Assembly (NCBI GenBank): GCA_019454765.1
Contig: JACFNR010000006.1
Span: 49,911-98,703 of the forward strand
DNA from: Trueperaceae bacterium
GTDB taxonomy: Bacteria; Deinococcota; Deinococci; Deinococcales; Trueperaceae
Length of the DNA stretch: 48,793 nt
Reading direction: 5' to 3'
Part shown: in pieces, positions 39,532 through 47,567 of the stretch
Position numbering within the stretch: position 1 is the first letter of the stretch
Layout of the letters: each line of letters opens with the position of its first letter
Notes under the pieces: model-generated
What the model saw: the letters and a program-made list of their open reading frames with translations, nothing else
What the model was told of the DNA's origin: nothing
Database searches by the model: none
Program-made: the position numbers and the translations under genes

Positions 39532-41579
39532 TCGTCTTGTGGGTCGTCGGGGCGCTCCTGCTCGCCCTGCTGCTGCGCGCCCCCGCCTGGCTGCTCGGGG
39601 CGCTCCTGTCGCTCGCCGTCCTCCTCACCGTGGCCGTGCTGTGGCTGGGCGGGGCGGAGCGCGCCATGGCGCCGCTGATCCTCTCAGCGCTGGCGCTCGG
39701 CCTCCTCGTGCCGGCGACCGTGCAGGTCGCCAAGAGCAGCCGGGTCGCACCGGCCAGCCGCAGGCGCCGGCAGGTCGGCGAGGCGCGCGCCGCCACGAGC
39801 GGGTCCTCGCCGCAGTTCGACGCGGCCGACGTGCCCGGCTACACGCTGCTAGAGAAGGTCGGTTCGGGCGGCATGGCCAGCGTGTACCGCGCCAAGCGCC
39901 TGTCGGACGGTCAGGTGGTGGCGCTCAAGATCCCCATGGAGCAGTACGTCGCCGACGCCAAGTTCATCAGGCGCTTCCACCGGGAGGCGGAGGTGGCGCA
40001 GCGCCTGAACCACAAGAACATCGTGAGCACCTTCGAGCACGGCGCCGTGGGCGTGCAGCACTACATGGTCATGGAGTTCGTCGACGGGCGCTCGCTCGAG
40101 GGGTACATCGAGGCGCACGAGCTCGACATCCCGCTGTCGGTGGAGATCATGCAGCTCGTCGTGCGCGCGCTGCAGCACATCCACTCCGCCGGGATCATCC
40201 ACCGCGACATCAAGCCTGCCAACGTGATGATCACCCGCGGCGGCATCAGGCCAGCGGACGGCAAGGACGGCAGCCGCCTCAGGCCCGACGCGGTCAAGCT
40301 CATGGACTTCGGCATCGCTGGCGGCAAGGTGCTGTCGCGCCTCACCATGACGGGCGCGCGCGTCGGCACCCCCGTCTACATGTCGCCGGAGCAGGCGCGC
40401 GGACTCAAGATCGACCACCGCTCGGACATCTACTCCCTCGGGCTGGTGTTCTACGAGATGCTCACCGGCCAGACCGCCTTCAAGGGCGGGTACGAGGCCA
40501 TCGTCCACCAGCAGATCTTCCAGACCCCGCCGCCGCCGAGGCAGGTGGAGTTGCGGGTGCCCAAGGCCCTCGATCAGCTGGTGATGCGGATGATCGCCAA
40601 GGACCCCGACGACCGGCCCACCCTCGACGAGGTGTACGACACGCTGCAGAGCGTCGACCTGGAGGTCGACGAGTCGGGCAGCCTGCCCACGCGCCTCGTC
40701 GTGACGGTCTCGGCGCGCCAGGGCGTGTTGCGGATCCTCGATCCCGAGGGCAACCTGCACAGCTCCGTGGGCGACATCGGGGTGGGCGAGGGGAACTTCT
40801 CGGCGGCGCCACTGTCGGTGGGCGTGGACTCGGGCGGCGACCTGTTCGCGGCGATCTTCGAGTACCGGGTGGGCCAGCAGAGCCACAAGATGATCCACAA
40901 GCTGGCGCCGGACGGCAGCGTGAAGCTTTCCTTCGGCGCCTACGGCATGCAACCGGGCGAGTTCCTCTACCCGGTGGCGCTGGCGGTGGCGCCCGACGAC
41001 ACGGTGTACGTCCTCGACAGCGAGACTCACCTGGTGTCGCGCTTCACCAACGACGGGCGTTACCTCGCCAGCTTCGGGGGGCCGGGCAAGGGGCACGGGA
41101 CGTTCAACGACCCGCGCGACCTGGCCGTCGACCTGAAGGGGAACGTATACGTGCTGGATTACGGCAACCGTCAGGTGCAGCGCTTGGGCGAAGACGGTGA
41201 GTACCAGACGCGCTGGGCGTTCAAGGTGTCGGCCGAGCAACCCGGCCTGCGCCTGCTAGACGGCATGGCGGTCGACGCCGATTGCAACGTGTACATCTCC
41301 GACGCGGGCGCCAGCAAGGTCCGCAAGGTCACGGCCGACGGCCGCGTGGGCGTCTCGTTCGCCCTCGACGCACGCCAGGGCGAGGTCACGGACACGCTCG
41401 TCGACCTGGGCGTCGACGACTCGGGTTACCTGTACGCGGGGCGCCGCGGCGGTCACCTCATCAGGAAGTTCGATCCGGCGGGTCGGCTGCTCGAGACCTT
41501 CGAGACGTACGCCCCGCTCGTGCAGATGATGGTCGACGTGAGGGAACGCAGCGCGCCGCTCGTCGACACGGCGAGTTGA
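39528..41579 (+). CDS. Ser/Thr protein kinase with N-terminal membrane domain and NHL propeller
   Basis: A 683-residue PASTA-less bacterial Ser/Thr kinase. Residues 2-16, 21-40 and 47-66 are hydrophobic, giving two or three N-terminal membrane helices. The kinase spans about 105-375, with G-loop VGSGGMASVY, catalytic Lys134 (VALKI), HRD Asp227 (IIHRDIKPANVM), DFG Asp260 (MDFGIAGG) and MSPEQARG. From about 395 to 670, repeats such as GEFLYPVALAVAPDDTVYVLD, FNDPRDLAVDLKGNVYVLD and LLDGMAVDADCNVYISD form an NHL-type beta-propeller. Because no helix lies between kinase and propeller, both are on the same, presumably cytoplasmic, side. PP2C is coupled upstream. The ligand is unknown. Confidence 0.92.
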   Translation: MIVLWVVGALLLALLLRAPAWLLGALLSLAVLLTVAVLWLGGAERAMAPLILSALALGLLVPATVQVAKSSRVAPASRRRRQVGEARAATSGSSPQFDAADVPGYTLLEKVGSGGMASVYRAKRLSDGQVVALKIPMEQYVADAKFIRRFHREAEVAQRLNHKNIVSTFEHGAVGVQHYMVMEFVDGRSLEGYIEAHELDIPLSVEIMQLVVRALQHIHSAGIIHRDIKPANVMITRGGIRPADGKDGSRLRPDAVKLMDFGIAGGKVLSRLTMTGARVGTPVYMSPEQARGLKIDHRSDIYSLGLVFYEMLTGQTAFKGGYEAIVHQQIFQTPPPPRQVELRVPKALDQLVMRMIAKDPDDRPTLDEVYDTLQSVDLEVDESGSLPTRLVVTVSARQGVLRILDPEGNLHSSVGDIGVGEGNFSAAPLSVGVDSGGDLFAAIFEYRVGQQSHKMIHKLAPDGSVKLSFGAYGMQPGEFLYPVALAVAPDDTVYVLDSETHLVSRFTNDGRYLASFGGPGKGHGTFNDPRDLAVDLKGNVYVLDYGNRQVQRLGEDGEYQTRWAFKVSAEQPGLRLLDGMAVDADCNVYISDAGASKVRKVTADGRVGVSFALDARQGEVTDTLVDLGVDDSGYLYAGRRGGHLIRKFDPAGRLLETFETYAPLVQMMVDVRERSAPLVDTAS

Positions 41580-41601
41580 CGGACTAGGACGCGGTCACGG
41601 G

Positions 41602-41621
41602 GGCCGCCGCCGCCGGCGGCC
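41602..41621. terminator. hairpin between convergent genes
   Basis: GGCCGCCG (41602-41609) pairs with CGGCGGCC (41614-41621) over a 4-nt loop, between the kinase stop and the S2P-like stop. An 8-bp GC stem makes it a plausible bidirectional terminator despite no U-tract. Confidence 0.55.
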
Positions 41622-41628
41622 GGGCGCG

Positions 41629-42261
41629 TCAGAGCCCGGGGATCAGGCCGATGATGCGGGAGAACAGCAGCTCGAAGAACCGCATGAGTCGCGGGATGAC
41701 GCCGGTGGCGCTCAGCACGAAGAAGAAGACCATGAAGCCGAGCACGCCGAACTGCGCCACCTGCATGATGACGCGGCGCACGTCGGGGTGACCCCACGCC
41801 AGGGCGGCCCGCCCCATGTCGAGCGGCAGTAGCGGGAAGAGGTTCACCACCGCGTGCAGGAGCGAGTAGCTGGCGGCCACCTCGAAGGCGAGGTCGAGCA
41901 CTGGGCTGTTGAGCGAGCGGAAGAGGGCGGCGAGGAGGAGGCTCACGAAGGCGACGACAAGGTAGGCGCCGATGCCGGCGAGCCACACCCACGCCTCCGC
42001 CCTGCCGCGGCCGCGGTAGTTGCGGGAGTTGACGGGAACCGACCTGGGCCACCCGAAGCCGAGCAGCAGCAGGAACAGGACCCCGAACGGGTCGAGCTGG
42101 CGTTGCGGCTCGAAGGCGGCGAAGCCGGCCAGGCGCGGGCTGCGGTCGCCCAACCGCTCGGCCACGAGCGCCTGCACGATGTTGTGGAAGATCAGCGCCA
42201 TCAGCATGACGATGGCTGCGATGACCAGGATGCTGGGTTGGCTGATGAGCCTCAAGAACAT
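41629..42261 (-). CDS. site-2-protease-like membrane protein with destroyed HExxH
   Basis: A 210-residue polytopic protein with the M50/site-2-protease layout: LDPFGVLFLLLLGFGWPRSV then PVNSRNY match the family's LDPxG...GWAKPVPVN, and VVNLFPLLPLDMGRA (Asp148) corresponds to the N-x-x-P-x-x-P-L-D-G/x-G motif. The zinc motif is altered: where HEFAHAxxAxxLGD is expected it reads H26-N-I-V-Q30 then ALVAERLGD. Glu is Asn and the second His is Gln, so proteolysis is unlikely. Comparable inactive homologues act as binding or trafficking proteins. The ATG at 42261 has GGAG upstream, 4 nt from the cca-type stop, so it is the distal gene of that operon. Confidence 0.82.
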   Translation of the reverse strand: MFLRLISQPSILVIAAIVMLMALIFHNIVQALVAERLGDRSPRLAGFAAFEPQRQLDPFGVLFLLLLGFGWPRSVPVNSRNYRGRGRAEAWVWLAGIGAYLVVAFVSLLLAALFRSLNSPVLDLAFEVAASYSLLHAVVNLFPLLPLDMGRAALAWGHPDVRRVIMQVAQFGVLGFMVFFFVLSATGVIPRLMRFFELLFSRIIGLIPGL

Positions 42262-42265
42262 CGCG

Positions 42266-44812
42266 TCACTCCAGACCGCCGGCGTGGCGTTCGGCGCTCA
42301 CCAAACGCCTCGCAAGGTCGAGTTCCTCTTCGAAGGTCGAAACCCGGTGCTCGGCGCGGGCGCGGGCGACTTCGTCCAGCACGTGCCCGATGCGGGGTCC
42401 CGGCCGCAGGCCCAAGGCTACCACATCGCTTCCACGCAGCTTCCGGCGGGGCGGGGCGGTCTCGAGCCGTTCGAGGCGCAGAGCCAGCTCCGGGTCGATG
42501 GCGCGCAGCAGCCAGCGGGCGGCCGGGTCGAGGGCCTCGAGTTCCTCGTCGCGCAGCGCCTCCGGCCTGCCCTGGTGCGTGGGGCGGAGGGCAGGCCGAA
42601 GCACGCGCAGTACCCGCTCCACGCTCACGAGGTGGCGCCTGGGCCAGTTGAACTCGTCCACGTGCGCCTGCAGCTCCGCCTCGTCGACGCCGACCATGAG
42701 GCCGAGGAGGTACGCCTCGCTCGGAACCGGTCCGGCCTCGCGCAGGGCGTCGAGGGCCGTGGCCAGTGCGAGCGGGTCGAGCAGGCCCGTGGCGCGCGGC
42801 AGCCCGAACATCGCCTCGAGGGCGTGCAGCTCCGTCAGGACGGTCAGCGCCGGCGCGACCCGCGGCTCGTCGAGGGTCAGCTCCAGTTCGGCCCGTAGCC
42901 GGGAGCGACTCACGTTGCCGAGGAAGCGCGGGTCGAGGGCGGCGTTCGCCTGCGCGAGCGTGCCGCGCTCGAAGCGGAAGCCCAACCTGCCGGCGAGCCG
43001 GGCGCCGCGCAGGATGCGGGTGGGGTCCTCGACGAACGAGAGCGGGTGCAGCACGCGCAACTGGCGCGCCTCCAGGTCGGCGGCGCCCCCGAACGGGTCG
43101 ATCAGTTGGTGGGGGAGGGGCTGGAGCCTCAGCGCCAGGGCGTTCACGCTGAAGTCGCGGCGCGCCAGGTCCTTGCGCAGCGAACTCGGGGTGACGGCGG
43201 GGAGCACGCCCGGTCTGGCGTAGGTCTCCTCGCGGGCCGTGGCGAGGTCGAGCATGACGCCGCCGTCGAGGGCGAGCGTGCAGGTGCCGAAGTCGACGTG
43301 GCAAGACAGCGTGCCGCCCAGCCGCGCCTGAAGCCGCATGCCGAAGCTCTCGGCGCTCTCGCCCTCGACGACGAGGTCGACGTCCTTGACGCCCGCGCCG
43401 AGGAGGAGGTCGCGGACGGTGCCGCCCACCAGGTAGAGCGGCATGGCGCCGGCGGTGGCCGCCGCCTCGTCGAGCACCCGCTTCACGCTGTTCGGCAGGC
43501 GCGGCAGCAGCCGGGCGGCGAGGTCGTCGGTCGTGTCCGACCGGTGCCGCGCGCCGATCAGGTCCGTGCGCGTGACGATGCCGACGAGGCGGCCGTCATC
43601 GACGACGGGTATGCGCCCGATGTTGTGGGCGAGGACGAGCGCCTCCAGCTCCGGGAGGGTGGCGCCGGGCGGCGCGCTGACGACCTCGCGGGTCATGAAC
43701 CCGCTGACCTGCGAGTCGGCCAGGCCGAGGCGGACGGCGCGGTCGAGGTCGCGGCGCGACACGACGCCGAGTACCTGGCCCGAGTCGTCGAGGACGGGCA
43801 TCCCGTTGTGCCCGAACGTCAGCAGCTTGCTGCTCGCCTCCGCCACGGTGGTGTGCTGCGTGACGGTGCGCACGGGCGTCGTCATGAGCTCGCGCGCCGT
43901 GAGGGCGGGGGTGGCGTGATGTGCGAGCGCGGCCGTCACCCGCTGCAGGGCCGCCTCGGGCGGTTCGTCGGTCTTGCCGAAGGCGGCGCCGGGGTGGCCC
44001 GCCCCGCCTATCGCCTCCTCGAGGGCGGCAGCGCAGTCGAAGCGCTCGTTGCTGCGCGCGAACACGAGCGTCCGGGCGTCCATGCGCACCGCGGCCACGG
44101 CGGCGTCCGCGCCGTAGAGGTCGAGGAGGTCGTTGACGGTCGCGCTCACGCCACCGACGTAAGGGTGCGTGAAGGCTGCCACCGCCACGGGGCGCCGCGC
44201 CACCCGCTCGAGCCGCGCGTTCGCGAGGAGCGCGTCGCGGAAGGCGCTCTGGGCGGCGTCAAGGCTGGTGTGTGCGAAGCGGCGCACCACCTGCAAGTTC
44301 GCGCCGGCGGCGAGGAGGTGGGCAGCGGCGCGGTAGTCGTCGGCGCGGGTCTGGTCGAAGGTCAGGTTGCCGGTGTCCTCGTGGATGGCCAGGAGGGCGA
44401 GGGTGGCGACGGGCGGGGGGATGACGATGGCGGTCGCCATCAGCTCGCGGGTGAGGAGGCTGGCGGTGGCGCCGATGCGCTCGCTGATGCCGCGCGCCGC
44501 GGCGATGCTCCCGGGCCCCTGCGGGTGGTGGTCGTAGAGCGTGACCGGCACGCGCCCGAGCAGGGCGTCGAACGGGCGGATGCGCTTGGGGTCGTTCGTG
44601 TCGACGACGATGAGCTCCTCGACGGCGCCCTGGTCCACCTGATCCGCGGGGGTGAGGTCGAGCTCGTCGCGGTAGAGGCGCAGGAAGGCGCCGATCTGCC
44701 GGCTGAGCGCGCCCTGGATGGTCGCGGTGGAGCCGGGGTAGAGGAGCTTCGCGAGCGCCAGGCTGGCCAGGGCGTCGAAGTCGGGCTGCTCGTGGGTGAC
44801 TATCAGCCGCAT
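42266..44812 (-). CDS. tRNA nucleotidyltransferase with DHH and CBS domains
   Basis: An 848-residue multidomain protein. Residues 1-310 form a DHH-type domain: THEQPDFDALASL, VVDTND, YDHHPQGPG and LLAIHEDTGN. About 316-430 is a CBS pair (ARELMTTPVRTVTQHTTV, GHNGMPVLDDSGQVLGVVSRR; SGFMTREVVSAPPGATLPE, NIGRIPVVDDGRLVGIVTR). From about 455 comes a class II nucleotidyltransferase head (YLVGGTVRDLLLGAGVKDVDLVVEG, DLARRDFSVNALAL, PTRILRGARLAGRLGFRF). In Deinococcota and Aquifex such proteins serve as A-adding or CC-adding enzymes for tRNA 3' CCA; which is not decided here. A possible oligonucleotide or phosphodiester hydrolysis by the DHH part is unproven. The ATG is at 44812. Confidence 0.9.
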   Translation of the reverse strand: MRLIVTHEQPDFDALASLALAKLLYPGSTATIQGALSRQIGAFLRLYRDELDLTPADQVDQGAVEELIVVDTNDPKRIRPFDALLGRVPVTLYDHHPQGPGSIAAARGISERIGATASLLTRELMATAIVIPPPVATLALLAIHEDTGNLTFDQTRADDYRAAAHLLAAGANLQVVRRFAHTSLDAAQSAFRDALLANARLERVARRPVAVAAFTHPYVGGVSATVNDLLDLYGADAAVAAVRMDARTLVFARSNERFDCAAALEEAIGGAGHPGAAFGKTDEPPEAALQRVTAALAHHATPALTARELMTTPVRTVTQHTTVAEASSKLLTFGHNGMPVLDDSGQVLGVVSRRDLDRAVRLGLADSQVSGFMTREVVSAPPGATLPELEALVLAHNIGRIPVVDDGRLVGIVTRTDLIGARHRSDTTDDLAARLLPRLPNSVKRVLDEAAATAGAMPLYLVGGTVRDLLLGAGVKDVDLVVEGESAESFGMRLQARLGGTLSCHVDFGTCTLALDGGVMLDLATAREETYARPGVLPAVTPSSLRKDLARRDFSVNALALRLQPLPHQLIDPFGGAADLEARQLRVLHPLSFVEDPTRILRGARLAGRLGFRFERGTLAQANAALDPRFLGNVSRSRLRAELELTLDEPRVAPALTVLTELHALEAMFGLPRATGLLDPLALATALDALREAGPVPSEAYLLGLMVGVDEAELQAHVDEFNWPRRHLVSVERVLRVLRPALRPTHQGRPEALRDEELEALDPAARWLLRAIDPELALRLERLETAPPRRKLRGSDVVALGLRPGPRIGHVLDEVARARAEHRVSTFEEELDLARRLVSAERHAGGLE

Positions 44813-44877
44813 CGGCCGCCGCCGAAGTCGGGGTTCGGTCGGCCCCGGCGCGGGCGCCTGCCTTCAGCCGTCACGCG

Positions 44878-45480
44878 TCAGCCGTGCTCCTGGTTCCGCC
44901 CTCGTGGCGGCGTGACCGCCGTGCCGGCCTGGGGCGGCGGCGGTGGCGACGGCTGCGGTGCGGTGCGGCCGTCGGGTGGGCGGCGGGAGTTGTTGAGGTA
45001 GAGCATGATGGCGCCGGCCACGATGAGGCCTATCGGGACGAGCCACCGCAGGAAGCCGCCGCGGCTCCCGAAGATGAGAAGTTCGAAGAAGAGCGCGAGA
45101 ACGATGAAACCGATCAAGCCCCACACGGCGGTGCGGGTGCCCGCGCTGCGTTGGTGCGGGTTGTCGGTGAGGACGCCTTGCAGGTACGTGCCCACACCGG
45201 TGGCGGCGAGGATGAGGGTCCAGGCGTAGGCCCAGCCCTGCCAGTGGGAGATCAGCGTGAAGACGAGCAGCATGAGGCCGATCGTGGCGAGGATGGTGCC
45301 GGGGACGGCGAGAGCGGCGTTGGTGGCGGGCATGGTGAACGCCAGGAAGATGAGGACGGCGCCGGGGACGATGATGAAGAACGGCCATCCGACCTGCGCC
45401 AGGTTGAGAGCCGGGCCCAGCAGGAACAGCACGCCGAGCACGATGAGTCCGATGCCGATCAACAGGTCGCGCTGCTTCAT
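44878..45480 (-). CDS. small polytopic membrane protein
   Basis: A 200-residue protein with about five hydrophobic segments: IGIGLIVLGVLFLLGPALNLA (residues 9-29), VGWPFFIIVPGAVLIFLAF, AVPGTILATIGLMLLVFTLI, WAYAWTLILAATGVGTYL and TAVWGLIGFIVLALFFELLI. It ends in a Pro-rich cytoplasmic-looking tail (SPPPPPQAGTAVTPPRGRN). The LiaI/DUF5668-like arrangement of short hairpin helices suggests a stress or envelope-sensing accessory, not a transporter, but no family is certain. The ATG at 45480 has GGGAGG upstream and a TAGACT box at 45501. Confidence 0.6.
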   Translation of the reverse strand: MKQRDLLIGIGLIVLGVLFLLGPALNLAQVGWPFFIIVPGAVLIFLAFTMPATNAALAVPGTILATIGLMLLVFTLISHWQGWAYAWTLILAATGVGTYLQGVLTDNPHQRSAGTRTAVWGLIGFIVLALFFELLIFGSRGGFLRWLVPIGLIVAGAIMLYLNNSRRPPDGRTAPQPSPPPPPQAGTAVTPPRGRNQEHG

Positions 45481-45500
45481 GACGTCGACCTCCCGTGACG

Positions 45501-45506
45501 AGTCTA
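45501..45506 (-). promoter_or_regulatory. -10 box TAGACT with SD leader
   Basis: TAGACT on the minus strand lies about 20 nt before the ATG at 45480; the leader carries GGGAGG, so this gene is not leaderless. Confidence 0.5.
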
Positions 45507-45566
45507 GCGCCCCGGCGGGGCGCGCGGAGTGACGACCCGCGGCGCCCCGCCGGCGCGGCGGGAGGC

Positions 45567-46631
45567 TCAGCTCCTGAGCGGGGCGTCGCGCCGCCCGGCC
45601 GCCGCCGGCCGGTCCTTGCGGGGGCCCGCCAGGCGACCGCTGATGGTGGCCAGGGCCATGCGGGCGTGGATCAGGCCGTTCTCGATGAACACGTCCGACG
45701 TGCGCGTGCCGCAGCCGGCCGAGCCGATCACGAACAGCCCGGGGACGTTGCTCTCGAACGTGGCGGGGTCGAGCGCGGCCGCGAGCGTGCCCTCGTCTAC
45801 CCGCACGCCGGCGCCCCTCAGGAGTTCGGGTGGGGCGTAGTAACCCGTCAGGAGGAAGACGCGGTCGGCCGGGAGGCGCAGCTCCGCCCCGCCCTGGTCG
45901 ACGACCACATCGTGGGGCGTGATGGTCTTGACGACGGTCCCGAAGTGGGCCGCGATGGAGCCCTCCTTCACGCGGTTCTCGAGGTTCGGGCGGATCCAGT
46001 ACTTGAGACTGCGCCTGAAGTCGTGGCCGCGGTGGACGATGGTCACGAGAGCCCCGGCGCGGTGGAGGTCGAGGGCGGCGTCCGCGGCGCTCGAGCCAGC
46101 ACCGACGATGACGACGCGACGCCCGAAGTGGGCGTGGCCCTCGTCGTAGTAGTGCGACACGTGTGGGAGGTCCTCGCCCGGCACGCCCAGCAGCTTCGGG
46201 GTGTCGAAGTAGCCGGTGGCGACCGCCACGTAGCGGGCGGTGGTCTCCTCGAGCGGCTCGCCCGCCCGGCGGCGCCACGCCTCGGCGGGCCGGCTGCGGA
46301 GCGTGAAACCGCCGCGACCGCCTGGGCGCGGCGCGGCGATGCCGACCACCTCCGTGAAGGTGGCCACGTCGAGCTCCTCGTTGGCCACGACCTTGCGGTA
46401 GTAGTCGATGGCCTCCTTGCGCGTAGGCTTGTCGGTGGCGGTGACGAGCGGGTGGCCGCCCACCTCGAGCCGCTCCGACGTGGTGAAGAAGAGCATGTTG
46501 GTCGGGTAGCGCCTGATGGCGTCGACGACGGCGCCCTTGTCGAAGAGCCGGCAGGTCAGGCCTGCTCGCTTGGCGAGGATGGCGGCCTCGATGCCGATGG
46601 GGCCCGCGCCGACGATCGCGAGGTCGATCAT
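45567..46631 (-). CDS. ypdA: YpdA-type NAD(P)H thiol-disulfide reductase
   Basis: A 354-residue two-dinucleotide-binding flavoprotein. FAD-binding VGAGPIGIEAAILA (residues 7-20), NAD(P)-binding VVIVGAGSSAADAALDLHR (about 172) and the family segments RRYPTNMLFFTTSERLEVGG and SVFIENGLIHARMAL-like VFIENGLIHARMALATISG mark YpdA. Enzymes of this type reduce bacillithiol disulfide; their presence implies bacillithiol or a similar thiol. The reductase carries no CxxC pair, as expected for YpdA; a conserved Cys is in SAGCGTRTSDVF. The ATG at 46631 follows a TAGGTT box by 6 nt. Confidence 0.87.
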   Translation of the reverse strand: MIDLAIVGAGPIGIEAAILAKRAGLTCRLFDKGAVVDAIRRYPTNMLFFTTSERLEVGGHPLVTATDKPTRKEAIDYYRKVVANEELDVATFTEVVGIAAPRPGGRGGFTLRSRPAEAWRRRAGEPLEETTARYVAVATGYFDTPKLLGVPGEDLPHVSHYYDEGHAHFGRRVVIVGAGSSAADAALDLHRAGALVTIVHRGHDFRRSLKYWIRPNLENRVKEGSIAAHFGTVVKTITPHDVVVDQGGAELRLPADRVFLLTGYYAPPELLRGAGVRVDEGTLAAALDPATFESNVPGLFVIGSAGCGTRTSDVFIENGLIHARMALATISGRLAGPRKDRPAAAGRRDAPLRS

Positions 46632-46637
46632 GTGGTC

Positions 46638-46643
46638 AACCTA
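46638..46643 (-). promoter_or_regulatory. -10 box TAGGTT, leaderless
   Basis: TAGGTT on the minus strand ends 6 nt before the ypdA ATG, in the 119-bp gap after nth. Confidence 0.5.
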
Positions 46644-46750
46644 CCAGCCGCGCCGCGCCCGGGCGAGCGCTACCCGTACCCGTGCCTAGGCGTGCTGGGC
46701 GCCGACGCGGCTCACCGAGGGCCCCGGGCTCGGGCTCTGCCCGCCGCGCC

Positions 46751-47410
46751 TCACACTTTCCCGCACGAGGGGCAGTCGGCGCAGAGGGGGCAGTGCTCGC
46801 AGTCGGGTCGGCGCGCCGTGCACACGCGCCGACCGTGGAGGATCAGGGCGTGGTGAACGAAGATCCACTCGTCGCGCGGGAACGTCTTGGTGAGGTCGAG
46901 TTCCACCTTGTCAGGGTCCGTCTCCGTGGTGAAGCCGAGGCGACGCGCCACGCGGCCGACGTGCGTGTCGACGGCGATGGTCGGCACGCCGAAGGCGTTG
47001 GCCAGCACCACGTTCGCCGTCTTGCGCCCCACGCCCGGCAGCGCGATCAGCTCCGCCATGGTGCCAGGCACCTCCCCGCCGTGCCGCTCCACGAGCAGCC
47101 TGGCCGTCGCGACCGCGTTCTTGGCCTTCGTCCTGAATAGCCCGATGGTCTGGATGTAGGGCTCGACCTCTTCGGGGGTGGCGGTCGCGAGCGCAGCCGC
47201 GTCGGGGTAGGCGGCGAACAGGGCCGGCGTCGCCAGGTTGACGCTCACGTCGGTCGCCTGGGCGGAGAGCAGCGTGGCGATGAGGAGCTGGAACGACGAG
47301 CCGAACTCGAGCTCCGTCCGCGCGTCGGGGTATCGCCGCTTGAGCTCGCTCAGCACCCTCTGCGCCCGGGCGCGGCGCGCGCTGAGCGACTCCCGGCGTG
47401 AGGCGGCCAT
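46751..47410 (-). CDS. nth: endonuclease III
   Basis: A 219-residue bifunctional DNA glycosylase/AP lyase that removes oxidised pyrimidines. LLSAQATDVSVNLATPALF opens the glycosylase core, the helix-hairpin-helix with catalytic Lys is ALPGVGRKTANVVLANAFG (about residue 116), the catalytic Asp is in VDTHVGRVARRLG (about 139) and the 4Fe-4S cluster is held by C-x6-C-x2-C-x5-C near 197-213. The start ATG at 47410 (MAASRRESLSARR) is preferred to the ATG at 47419, which lies inside the TAGCAT box. It diverges from pilC. Confidence 0.95.
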   Translation of the reverse strand: MAASRRESLSARRARAQRVLSELKRRYPDARTELEFGSSFQLLIATLLSAQATDVSVNLATPALFAAYPDAAALATATPEEVEPYIQTIGLFRTKAKNAVATARLLVERHGGEVPGTMAELIALPGVGRKTANVVLANAFGVPTIAVDTHVGRVARRLGFTTETDPDKVELDLTKTFPRDEWIFVHHALILHGRRVCTARRPDCEHCPLCADCPSCGKV

Positions 47411-47417
47411 GTGGCGC

Positions 47418-47423
47418 ATGCTA
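47418..47423 (-). promoter_or_regulatory. -10 box TAGCAT, leaderless
   Basis: TAGCAT on the minus strand ends 7 nt before the nth ATG at 47410 and overlaps the upstream ATG at 47419. Confidence 0.55.
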
Positions 47424-47496
47424 CCGCTTGCGACAGTGTGCCGCTGGGCCCGGGGCTAAGTGACCTATCCACCAGCTCTACGCGCCCGCGCTCGGG

Positions 47497-47522
47497 TAGG
47501 CTGGGCGCGGCCCGGGTAGCGT
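47497..47522 (+). promoter_or_regulatory. two candidate pilC -10 boxes
   Basis: TAGGCT (47497-47502) and TAGCGT (47517-47522) both precede the pilC leader of about 45-65 nt, which carries GGGAGG (47558-47563). Confidence 0.4.
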
Positions 47523-47567
47523 CCTGAAGTGCAGACGGGGCGCGATCCGCGCGAGCTGGGAGGCAGG

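Noticed and set aside
46720-46745. GC-rich partial palindrome between nth and ypdA
   Set aside because: The arms pair only over 5 plus 2 bp with a bulge, which is common in sequence this rich in GC; too weak to call a terminator.
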